A stretch of 15,009 bases of DNA from Aquificota bacterium (GTDB taxonomy: Bacteria; Aquificota; Aquificia; Aquificales; Hydrogenothermaceae), in the NCBI GenBank assembly GCA_013153795.1, contig JAADDV010000085.1, positions 1-15,009 on the forward strand, written 5' to 3'. Within the stretch, counting starts at the first letter, position 1, and each line of letters begins with the position of its first letter. Below are positions 8,601 to 13,814 of the stretch, one piece after another. A program made the translations under genes and the position numbers. The notes under the pieces are model-generated. The model was given only the letters and a program-made list of their open reading frames with translations, did not search any database and was not told where the DNA came from.

Positions 8601-10147
8601 TTAACGATTGCTATAACATCTGGAAGAAGTATAAATCTTGCTTCATCATCTAGATAAGCCTGAACTTTTATTTCATCAAACTTTATCTTTTTAAGTTTTT
8701 CTATTACAGACTCATCTATTTTTGTTCCAGCTTTTAAAACTTCTCCATTTACTTTAACATCTTCTGCTAAAGCTAAAGGTGGATATTTAATTAAAAGTTC
8801 ATCTAAATCTAGAGGTTTTATAACTTTTGGAATCTCATGAACTTTTGCATTTATCTTAACCCTACCGACCCTTGAAAGGTCATATCTTTGAGGGTCATAA
8901 AACATAGCATTAAATAGCTCATTAGCTCTTCTTAAAAAGGCTTTAGGATCCATTACTGCTGTGTCGGTAGGTCTCATTTTTCTATAAATTTCAACCCTAG
9001 CTGCATCTTGGAATGTAAACTGAGCATTTATTTTAGGTTCATCTTTTTTTAATGTTTCTATAAGAATATTTCCATAAGGAGATTTTCTAAATACAAGAGG
9101 AGAAATAGCTACAATTTCTTCTATATTATATCTGTCATCAGATAAATATCTTTGAAGATTTTTAATCTCTACATTTTGTTCTTTTCTTATTGTTATAAGA
9201 TTTCCTTTTTCATCTTGTTCTTCTGTTGTATATGTGATAAAAATTTCATCATTTTCAAGTTCTTGCTCTAGCTCTAAAGCTGTTAAAACAGTTCCTGTAT
9301 TTTGGTCTACAAACTCATCATTAACTTTTTTATAGTATTTAACATCACCGTAGAAAGTTTTTAAGATTTTATAAGCTGTATCAAGTCCAAAAGCCCTTAA
9401 AACTGTTGAACCTAAAAGTTTTCTTCTATCTATTCTTGCATTAAAGATTTCAACATTTGTTGCATATTCAAATTCAAGCCTTGACCCTTTTTCAGGTATT
9501 ACAGAACCTTTATATATAATTCTTGTAAGAATATCTTTTGTTTTATCTTCTTTTGCCTCAAAGAAGATACCAGAAGACCTAATAAGCTGTGAGACAACAA
9601 CTCTTTCACTACCATTTATAATAAAGTAAGCTTTATCTGTTATTAAAGGAACATCACCAAAATAAACCTTTTGTTTTCTTATGGTTCTTGGTATAACTTC
9701 ACCAGTTGTTTCATCTACTTGATTTACTATAAGTTCTAAAAGAACCCTTAAAGGGGCACTATATGTTAATCCTTTATATTTACATTCTTCTACAGAATAT
9801 TTTTCTTTATATATAAGAGTTCCACCACAATGAGGACATGGAACTCCTTTTCCGCCTACTACATCTTCAGGAAGAGGCTTTCTACATCTTCCACATTCCC
9901 AATCTCCAATCTCATAAGCTATATAATTTATTGTTATTTGTCCATTTGGGTCTTCAAAAGGAAATGAAGTTCTAAATATATTTTCTAAACCTTTGTTTTC
10001 TCTTTCATAAGGATTTTTGTTAAACTGTATAAAGTCTTCAAAAGATTTTTTAGGAACATGTAGAAGGTCTGGGGGAGTTAATACCTCTTTTCTTCTAGAA
10101 AGATTTTTTCTAAGAGGATTATAAGGTAATTTTTTGATAGTTCTCAT
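5660..10147 (-). CDS. rpoB: DNA-directed RNA polymerase subunit beta
   Basis: Beta is the second catalytic subunit of RNA polymerase and carries the rifampicin pocket. It has 1495 residues against 1342 in E. coli. Landmarks: GLTYSAPLRV (126-135), the NGSERVVVSQL region (178-188), the rifampicin cluster (Q601, D604, H614, R617, S619, all of the drug-sensitive type), RVCPIETPEGQNIGL (645-659), a coiled-coil-rich insert at about 1030-1150, GDKMAGRHGNKG (1176-1187) and the C-terminal GGKAQF-like AQFGGQRFGEMEVWALEA motif. Extra material includes a four-Cys ribbon at 85-107, about 50 residues at 440-500, and a tail of about 30 residues beyond the usual end, rich in Lys and Gln. The start is ATG at 10147, preceded by GAAGGTGGTG. 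It follows rplL after a 127-bp gap holding a hairpin, so it may be expressed less than the ribosomal genes. Confidence 0.98.
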   Translation of the reverse strand: MRTIKKLPYNPLRKNLSRRKEVLTPPDLLHVPKKSFEDFIQFNKNPYERENKGLENIFRTSFPFEDPNGQITINYIAYEIGDWECGRCRKPLPEDVVGGKGVPCPHCGGTLIYKEKYSVEECKYKGLTYSAPLRVLLELIVNQVDETTGEVIPRTIRKQKVYFGDVPLITDKAYFIINGSERVVVSQLIRSSGIFFEAKEDKTKDILTRIIYKGSVIPEKGSRLEFEYATNVEIFNARIDRRKLLGSTVLRAFGLDTAYKILKTFYGDVKYYKKVNDEFVDQNTGTVLTALELEQELENDEIFITYTTEEQDEKGNLITIRKEQNVEIKNLQRYLSDDRYNIEEIVAISPLVFRKSPYGNILIETLKKDEPKINAQFTFQDAARVEIYRKMRPTDTAVMDPKAFLRRANELFNAMFYDPQRYDLSRVGRVKINAKVHEIPKVIKPLDLDELLIKYPPLALAEDVKVNGEVLKAGTKIDESVIEKLKKIKFDEIKVQAYLDDEARFILLPDVIAIVKYLLELRLGKKELDDIAHLGNRRVRPVGELLENQTRLGLVRMNKAFRDRVATIDIEDPNLKPADIINPRYVTGSILEFLKGGQLSQFMDQANPLAELTHKRRLSALGPGGLTRDSAKFEIRDVHPTHYGRVCPIETPEGQNIGLISSMTVYSTLNEFGFLVSPYRKVVDGKVTDEIEYLAAYDEEKYVIAQANAPIDEEGKFVNERVLARAKGDIRLVSPDEVDYMDVSPKQVVSVSASLIPFLEHDDANRALMGSNMQRQAVPLLKTEYPLVGTGMEKTVAEHSGAAVVAKRGGVVESVSGDRIVISVNPDEINEDDPLDIGLDVYELMKFKGSNQATCMNQRPLVRRGDKVEKGTVIADGTSTYKGELSLGKNVLVAFMPWRGYNFEDAIVISERLVKDDVFTSIHIEEFECEARETKLGPEEITRNVVGVSEKALANLDEHGIIRVGAYVKPGDILVGKVTPKGESQPTPEEKLLLAIFGEKAADVKDSSLRVPAGVEGIVIDVQVFARKKPGKKSDKYLQQLAEEEIKKLEKELEEKKKFILSRRDELVKQLIIGQEVPRDIKIAGKVVIKKGEKITEEKVDQVLRFIVVNPSGFLADKNIAKKVEDIVSKAKLQIELWENIYEKQKATVLKGSDLKPGVNELVKVYIAQKRKIQVGDKMAGRHGNKGVISIVLPEEDMPFMEDGTPVDIVLNPLGVPSRMNVGQILETHLGLAAKNLGKKLEEELKKINSKEEIIKKIVEYYKIANDTNDELVKKYRDEDVKFLEEYLNTLDEETLQEVVKDLTKIGIPIRTPVFEGATEEDIKEMLKKAGFKTNGKMTLIDGRTGEPFDFEVTAGYMYMLKLIHMVDDKIHARSTGPYSLITQQPLGGRAQFGGQRFGEMEVWALEAHGAAYTLQEMLTVKSDDIEGRKRVYESIVKGKYYYDIGVPESFKVLVRELKALALDVQCTFEDGTKEECDQVDIVSKHKQKQKKEIF
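9827..9895 (-). other. Predicted zinc-ribbon insert in RpoB N-terminal region
   Basis: RpoB residues C85, C88, C104 and C107 form two CxxC knuckles (CGRC and CPHC) separated by 15 residues. They lie in an insert between the conserved strand NYIAYEIGDW and the conserved EECKYKGLTYSAPL segment, where E. coli beta has only a short loop. The pattern is that of a zinc ribbon; metal binding is inferred. Confidence 0.7.
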
Positions 10148-10172
10148 ATTCGCACCACCTTCTTTGGTTTGT

Positions 10173-10266
10173 TTTATTTTTGAAAATGTATATAAATGAA
10201 GAAAGGCAGACTACCCCATGAGCAGTCTGCCTTCAGCTGTATTATAAAATAGTTTATTTTTGAAAA
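10173..10266. repeat. 14-bp direct repeat flanking the rplL-rpoB hairpin
   Basis: TTTATTTTTGAAAA on the plus strand occurs exactly at 10173-10186 and again at 10253-10266, an 80-bp period, with the hairpin between the copies. The sequence is very AT-rich, which raises the chance of coincidence. Confidence 0.7.
10203..10233 (-). terminator. Hairpin between rplL and rpoB (candidate attenuator or processing site)
   Basis: On the minus strand AAGGCAGACT, an 11-base loop and AGTCTGCCTT form a perfect 10-bp stem followed by TCTTCATTTATAT, a broken T tract. In E. coli the same junction has a leaky terminator and an RNase III site that lower rpoBC relative to rplJL. This position and shape suggest a similar role by analogy only. 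Confidence 0.55.
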
Positions 10267-10274
10267 AGAGCAAC

Positions 10275-10658
10275 TTACTTAATTTCGACAGTAGCACCAG
10301 CTTCTTCAAGTTTTGCTTTAATTTGTTCTGCTTCTTCTTTAGATACTCCTTCTTTAATTGGTTTTGGAGCACTATCAACAAGCTCTTTAGCTTCTTTAAG
10401 TCCAAGACCTGTAATTTCTCTAACAACTTTAATAACATTAATCTTTTTATCTCCAGGACTTTGAAGAATTACATCAAACTCAGTTTTTTCTTCTGCAGCA
10501 GCACCACCAGCAGCACCACCAGCAGCAGGAGCAGCTGCAACCATAGCAGCAGCAGAAACACCAAATTCTTCTTCTAATTCTTTAACAAGCTCAGCAAGCT
10601 CTAAAACAGTCATGTTTTTAATAGCTTCTTTAATTTCTTCTTTGCTTATTGTTGCCAT
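10275..10658 (-). CDS. rplL: 50S ribosomal protein L7/L12
   Basis: L7/L12 is the mobile stalk protein, present in several copies, that recruits and stimulates EF-Tu, EF-G and IF2 on the ribosome. The 127 residues show the usual two domains: an N-terminal dimerisation helix region (about 1-35, with LELAELVKELEEEFGV), a flexible Ala/Gly-rich hinge (about 36-57), and the C-terminal factor-binding domain with KINVIKVVREITGLGLKEAK and the closing KLEEAGATVEIK. Length is normal for the family. The start is ATG at 10658 with AAGGAGGT about 9 bases upstream, one of the best ribosome sites in the block, as expected for a protein made in excess over L10. It lies 37 bp after rplJ, its binding partner on the stalk. 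Confidence 0.98.
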   Translation of the reverse strand: MATISKEEIKEAIKNMTVLELAELVKELEEEFGVSAAAMVAAAPAAGGAAGGAAAEEKTEFDVILQSPGDKKINVIKVVREITGLGLKEAKELVDSAPKPIKEGVSKEEAEQIKAKLEEAGATVEIK

Positions 10659-10695
10659 ACTATAGAAACCTCCTTAAATTTTTTCACTTTACAGA

Positions 10696-11241
10696 CTAAC
10701 CTTGCTTTTCTTTTTCTTCTTTAATTGCATTTAATACCATAACAGCTTTCTGCGGAACAGCATTAAGCACACGTACAAAGTTTGTAATAGGTGCTTTCAT
10801 TGTAGCAAATAGTTTTGCAAGAAGCTCCTCCCTGCTTGGCAGTGAAGCTAATTCTTCTATTTTTTCTGGAGTTACATATGTCCCTTCTAATAAACCACCT
10901 TTAACTTTAGCACTTTCACTTGTTTTTAAAAATTCTTTTAAAGCTTTTGCTGCATCTACTATATCTTCATATGCAAAAATAACCGCAGAAGGCTCTTTAA
11001 AAATATCTATTTTATCATAAAGCTCAGTTCCATTACAAGCTCTATAAAGAATTGAGTTCTTTATAACTTTAATTTCTGCGTCTTTTTTCTTTATAGCTTT
11101 TCTAAAATCAGCCATAGAGTTTGCATCAACACCTGTAAAATCGAAAATAACCATTAATTTTGCTCTATTTATTTTGTCCTGAACTTCTTCTACAACTTTT
11201 TGTTTCTTCAGTATTGATTTTCTTACTTCAGCTACCGCCAT
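10696..11241 (-). CDS. rplJ: 50S ribosomal protein L10
   Basis: L10 anchors the L7/L12 dimers to 23S rRNA beside L11. The 181 residues have the N-terminal rRNA-binding region (VVEEVQDKINRAKLMVIFDFTGV), the central domain with KVIKNSILYRA, and a C-terminal helix (about 135-181) that supplies L7/L12 dimer sites; thermophiles often have a longer helix with three sites. The ATG start at 11241 is preceded by GGAGG with a short A/T spacer. Only 14 bp separate it from rplA, leaving no room for the long L10 leader that mediates L10-L7/L12 feedback in many bacteria; any such control would have to use sequence inside rplA. Confidence 0.97.
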   Translation of the reverse strand: MAVAEVRKSILKKQKVVEEVQDKINRAKLMVIFDFTGVDANSMADFRKAIKKKDAEIKVIKNSILYRACNGTELYDKIDIFKEPSAVIFAYEDIVDAAKALKEFLKTSESAKVKGGLLEGTYVTPEKIEELASLPSREELLAKLFATMKAPITNFVRVLNAVPQKAVMVLNAIKEEKEKQG

Positions 11242-11255
11242 TTTTATCCTCCAAA

Positions 11256-11984
11256 TTAAGCTGCTTTAGCTTCTAGAGATTTAAGTATAGAAGCTAAATC
11301 CAGTTTGACAGATGGGCTCATTGTTGTTTTCATAACAAGGTTTTTCATATATTGACCTTTTAATCCAGAAGGTCTAAGCTTTTGAACTGTTTCTATAACT
11401 TCTAAAGCATTTTCTACAAGTTTTTGATTATCAAAAGAAACTTTTCCTATAGGAACATGAAGATTTCCTGTTTTATCTACTTTAAATTCAACTCTTCCTT
11501 TTTTAGCTTCTGCTACAGCTTTTTTAACATCTTGTGTAACTGTTCCTACTTTAGGGTTAGGCATTAGGCCTCTAGGACCAAGAATTCTACCGAGTTTTGC
11601 TACCTTTGGCATCATGTCAGGAGTTGCAATAACAACATCAAAATCAAGCCAGTTTTCATTTAAAATCTTGTTTATAAGTTCTTCACCACCAACATAGTCA
11701 GCTCCTGCTTCTTCTGCTTCTTTAACTTTTTCTCCTTGAGTTATAACAAGGACTTTAAGTTCTTTTCCAAGTCCGTGTGGTAAAACAACCGAACCTCTTA
11801 CCATCTGGTCTGCATATTTAGGGTCAACTCCAAGTCTGAATATAAGTTCTACAGTTTCATCAAACTTTCTCTGTAGAACTTTTTCCATTTCTTTAATAGT
11901 TTCTACTGCTTCCTCAAGAGAGTAAGCTTTGTTTTTATCAACAAGTTTTAAAGCATTTAAGTATTTTTTTCCTCTTTTTGCCAT
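11256..11984 (-). CDS. rplA: 50S ribosomal protein L1
   Basis: L1 forms the mobile L1 stalk that guides deacylated tRNA out of the E site; in many bacteria it also represses its own mRNA. The 242 residues include the N-terminal LNALKLVDKNKAYSLEEAV, the KFDETVELIFRLGVDPKYADQMVRG segment (split mentally at the conserved F-DETVEL that contacts rRNA), the inserted domain with GLGKELKVLVI, the signature ILGPRGLMPNPKVGTVT and the C-terminal KTTMSPSVKLD. Length is normal. ATG at 11984 is 2 bp beyond the rplK stop, and its GGAGG lies inside the last codons of rplK, so the two genes are probably translationally coupled. Confidence 0.97.
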   Translation of the reverse strand: MAKRGKKYLNALKLVDKNKAYSLEEAVETIKEMEKVLQRKFDETVELIFRLGVDPKYADQMVRGSVVLPHGLGKELKVLVITQGEKVKEAEEAGADYVGGEELINKILNENWLDFDVVIATPDMMPKVAKLGRILGPRGLMPNPKVGTVTQDVKKAVAEAKKGRVEFKVDKTGNLHVPIGKVSFDNQKLVENALEVIETVQKLRPSGLKGQYMKNLVMKTTMSPSVKLDLASILKSLEAKAA

Positions 11985-11986
11985 GA

Positions 11987-12424
11987 TTATGCCTCCATTC
12001 CTTCTACTTCAATTCCCATACTACGTGCAGTTCCAGCAATAGACCTCATAACAGCTTCAATATCATCTGTATTCATGTCTTTTAGTTTAATCTCAGCAAT
12101 TTCTCTAAGCTGCTCTTTTGTTACTTTTCCTACCTTTTCTCTTTTAGGGTCAGAAGCACCTTTTTTAATTCCTGCAGCTTCCTTTAGAAGATAAGATGCT
12201 GGAGGAGTTTTTAGAATAAATGTAAATGACCTATCGTTATAAACTGTTATAACAACAGGCACGATAGTTCCAGGCTTTAAATCTGCTGTTGCAGCATTAA
12301 AAGCCTTAACAAATTCCATAATGTTTACACCATGCTGACCAAGAGCTGGACCAACAGGTGGCGATGGTGAAGCTTGTTGAGCTGGAATCATCAGCTCAAT
12401 TGTTCCTACAACTTTTTTTGCCAT
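11987..12424 (-). CDS. rplK: 50S ribosomal protein L11
   Basis: L11 binds the GTPase-associated centre of 23S rRNA, where elongation factors and RelA sense ribosome state. The 145 residues carry the N-terminal domain with the Pro-rich QASPSPPVGPALGQHG and NIMEFVKAFN, and the C-terminal rRNA-binding domain with PPASYLLKEAAGIKKG and IAGTARSMGIEV. Length is normal. The ATG at 12424 is preceded by AAGGAGGTG with a rather long A/T spacer; the first bases of this ribosome site overlap the nusG stop codon. Two alternative hairpins lie just upstream, in the end of nusG. Confidence 0.98.
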   Translation of the reverse strand: MAKKVVGTIELMIPAQQASPSPPVGPALGQHGVNIMEFVKAFNAATADLKPGTIVPVVITVYNDRSFTFILKTPPASYLLKEAAGIKKGASDPKREKVGKVTKEQLREIAEIKLKDMNTDDIEAVMRSIAGTARSMGIEVEGMEA

Positions 12425-12440
12425 TTAAAATAGCACCTCC

Positions 12441-13328
12441 TTATATTTTCTCCACCTGGGAGAAACTAAGTTCAACCGGTGTTAATCTCCCAAAAATGGT
12501 TACTAAAACAATTAATTTTTCTTTTTCAGGTATTACTTGGTCTACTACTCCTGTAAAGTTCATAAATGGACCTTCAATAACTCTAACTTTATCTCCTTTC
12601 TGGAATAGAAGCTTTTTAACTTTTGGAGCACCTTTTTGAATTTGATTTAGGACTTTCATAACGTCTTTTTCATCTAATGGAACAGGAACACCACCTGCAC
12701 TTACAAATCCTATGATATAAGGGGTTTTCTTTATTAAATCTATTAAATCATCATTAAGCTCTGCTTTTATTAATAAATAACCCGGAAATACTTTATTCTC
12801 TAAAACTATTCTTGCTTCTGTTCTATTTTCTTTACACTGTATTTTTTGTCCTGGTTTGTATATAGGGCTGTGTTGAACGCACTGTTCATCACCTTCTACA
12901 CTTTCAACAACTTTTACTTTTCCATCTTCTATAATAAATTTTGTTGTTCCCTTTTTACCTTGAACTTCTATTTCTCTATTTGCACCTTTTAATGAAACTC
13001 TATATTTTTCTTTTCCTAAAGCTTTTATTACAACTTTTTCTTCTGCTGGAACTAAAACTTCATCTACAAGATGTTTCATATTATGAAGTTCCAGCATTCT
13101 AAGAAGATTTTCTTTTGCTCTAATTTCTAAATTTGATTGGGTATAAAGGGCATACCATTTTTTCTTTTCTTCTTTTTTCTCTTCTTTTTCTTCAAAATCT
13201 TCTTTTGTTTCTATATTTTCTTCGTTATTATTTTCTTGTGGTAATATTTGGTCAGATATTTCTTGATTATTTTCAAATATATTTTGATTTTCGATATTTT
13301 CAGACTGTCCCTTCTTTTCTTCAGACAT
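12441..13328 (-). CDS. nusG: Transcription elongation/termination factor NusG, long form
   Basis: NusG binds the beta-prime clamp to suppress pausing and connects polymerase to Rho or to ribosomal protein S10. The 295 residues compare with 181 in E. coli. In order: a Glu/Asn/Lys-rich tail (1-55), the first half of the NGN domain (KWYALYTQSNLEIRAKENL to VPAEEKV, 56-99), an inserted beta-rich domain (about 106-177, with C150 and C165), the rest of NGN (NKVFPGYLLIKAEL onward), and a KOW domain (about 241-295, FQKGDKVRVIEGPF, ending ELSFSQVEKI). An inserted domain at this point is known from Aquifex and Thermotoga NusG. The ATG at 13328 is the only Met before the NGN domain, so the acidic tail is likely real. 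It follows secE by 19 bp. Confidence 0.96.
   Translation of the reverse strand: MSEEKKGQSENIENQNIFENNQEISDQILPQENNNEENIETKEDFEEKEEKKEEKKKWYALYTQSNLEIRAKENLLRMLELHNMKHLVDEVLVPAEEKVVIKALGKEKYRVSLKGANREIEVQGKKGTTKFIIEDGKVKVVESVEGDEQCVQHSPIYKPGQKIQCKENRTEARIVLENKVFPGYLLIKAELNDDLIDLIKKTPYIIGFVSAGGVPVPLDEKDVMKVLNQIQKGAPKVKKLLFQKGDKVRVIEGPFMNFTGVVDQVIPEKEKLIVLVTIFGRLTPVELSFSQVEKI
12447..12492 (-). promoter_or_regulatory. Two mutually exclusive hairpins at the nusG-rplK junction
   Basis: On the minus strand TGGGAGA (12486-12492) can pair with TCTCCCA (12457-12463), leaving a 22-base loop. Alternatively TTTCTCC (12459-12465) can pair with GGAGAAA (12447-12453) across a 5-base loop, next to the rplK ribosome site. 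Both use the same TCTCC bases. The region also encodes the conserved NusG end FSQVEK, so part of the match may follow from coding. Confidence 0.4.
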
Positions 13329-13347
13329 TTATATTAACCTCAGATTA

Positions 13348-13536
13348 TCATTTAAAAAGTATGTCCATAATTTTTTGAAAAAGTAAATCTAAACTCCATA
13401 AATAGACAGAAATAATTAAAGTGAAAACAATAACTGCAATAGTGGCATTTTTAACTAACTCTTTAGAAGGCCATGTAACTTTTTTTAACTCTTCATTAAC
13501 TTCCTTTAGAAACTGGATAATTTCTGTTGGCTTCAA
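13348..13536 (-). CDS. secE: Preprotein translocase subunit SecE
   Basis: SecE is the small essential subunit that clamps the SecY channel in the inner membrane. The 62 residues show the family pattern: an amphipathic surface helix with the conserved EELKKVTWPSKEL (about 14-26) followed by one membrane segment (about 31-54, ATIAVIVFTLIISVYLW). This is the short, single-span form usual outside enterobacteria, whose SecE has three spans. The start codon is TTG at 13536; AAGGGG (13543-13548) stands 6 bases upstream and no ATG lies in frame nearby, so TTG is well supported. It sits 24 bp after the tRNA-Trp gene and 19 bp before nusG, a gene pair conserved in most bacteria. Confidence 0.95.
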   Translation of the reverse strand: MKPTEIIQFLKEVNEELKKVTWPSKELVKNATIAVIVFTLIISVYLWSLDLLFQKIMDILFK

Positions 13537-13542
13537 TTTTAT

Positions 13543-13548
13543 CCCCTT
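13543..13548 (-). promoter_or_regulatory. Ribosome binding site supporting the TTG start of secE
   Basis: The minus strand reads AAGGGG with a 6-base spacer (ATAAAA) to TTG. It lies only 9 bases beyond the 3' end of the tRNA, so processing of the tRNA must spare it for secE to be translated. Confidence 0.7.
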
Positions 13549-13560
13549 AAAATGAATAAA

Positions 13561-13633
13561 CGGGGCAGGAAGGACTCGAACCCTCGACCGCGGGATTTGG
13601 AGTCCCGTGCTCTACCAACTGAGCTACTGCCCC
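13561..13633 (-). tRNA. tRNA-Trp (anticodon CCA)
   Basis: The minus strand folds into a complete 73-base cloverleaf. The acceptor stem is GGGGCAG with CTGCCCC, the D arm GCTC...GAGC, the anticodon stem CGGGA/TCCCG around loop CTCCAAA (anticodon CCA, reading UGG), the variable loop CGGTC, and the T arm GAGGG-TTCGAAC-CCTTC (one G-U pair). The discriminator base is G, as expected for tRNA-Trp. The 3' CCA is not encoded; the next bases are TTT. It lies between rpmG (9-bp gap) and secE (24-bp gap) on the same strand, so it is probably cut from the operon transcript. A tuf-tRNA-Trp-secE arrangement is known from several bacterial groups. Confidence 0.97.
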
Positions 13634-13642
13634 TTTTGAAAT

Positions 13643-13795
13643 TTATTTTATCTCTCTATGTAAAGTATGTTTTCTACAAAATTTGCAATACTTTTTTAAC
13701 TCTAGTCTTTCTTGATGTTTCCTTTTATTTTTAGTAGTTGTATAGTTTTTTCTTTTGCATTCTGTGCAGGCTAATGTAATTATCTCTCTTGCCAT
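13643..13795 (-). CDS. rpmG: 50S ribosomal protein L33, zinc-binding form
   Basis: L33 is a small 50S protein near the E site. The gene is short (50 residues) and begins MAREIITLACTECKRKNY, ending KYCKFCRKHTLHREIK. C10, C13, C37 and C40 form two CxxC pairs, so this is the zinc-containing form rather than the Cys-free variant. The rest is Lys/Arg-rich with the typical TTTKNKRKHQERLELKKYC stretch. ATG at 13795 is preceded by AAGGGGA about 8 bases upstream. It lies 19 bp after tuf and 9 bp before tRNA-Trp on the same strand; rpmG between tuf and secE is a widespread bacterial order. Confidence 0.97.
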   Translation of the reverse strand: MAREIITLACTECKRKNYTTTKNKRKHQERLELKKYCKFCRKHTLHREIK

Positions 13796-13814
13796 TAGAT
13801 TATCCCCTTATCTA

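Larger units (their letters stand above)
10148..10274 (-). other. rplL-rpoB intergenic region: -10-like box, hairpin, direct repeats, rpoB ribosome site
   Basis: This is the longest gene-free stretch of the window. Read on the minus strand it holds a first copy of TTTTCAAAAATAAA (10253-10266), a TATAAT box (10241-10246), a 10-bp hairpin (10203-10233), a second copy of TTTTCAAAAATAAA (10173-10186) and the rpoB ribosome site. No good -35 hexamer accompanies the TATAAT, so a promoter is only a possibility. Confidence 0.6.

Noticed and set aside
10203..10233. Reading the rplL-rpoB hairpin as a plus-strand terminator
   Set aside because: On the plus strand the stem is followed by CAGCTG with no T tract, and no plus-strand gene lies upstream.
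10211..10438. 75-aa minus-strand frame overlapping rplL and the gap
   Set aside because: It is an out-of-frame reading of rplL that runs into the hairpin region; Leu/Lys composition is typical of a shadow.
10500..10550. GCAGCA/CCACCAGCAG repeats in rplL as a regulatory repeat
   Set aside because: They encode the Ala/Gly hinge of L7/L12, and low-complexity coding explains them.
13634..13642. A separate promoter for tRNA-Trp
   Set aside because: Only 9 bases separate it from rpmG and no -35/-10 pair is visible in the end of rpmG.
13552..13734. Plus-strand 60-aa reading frame beginning MNKRGRKDSNPRPRD
   Set aside because: It is the antisense of tRNA-Trp and of rpmG. Frames with SNPRPRDLESRALPTELLPL are a well-known false call over tRNA genes.
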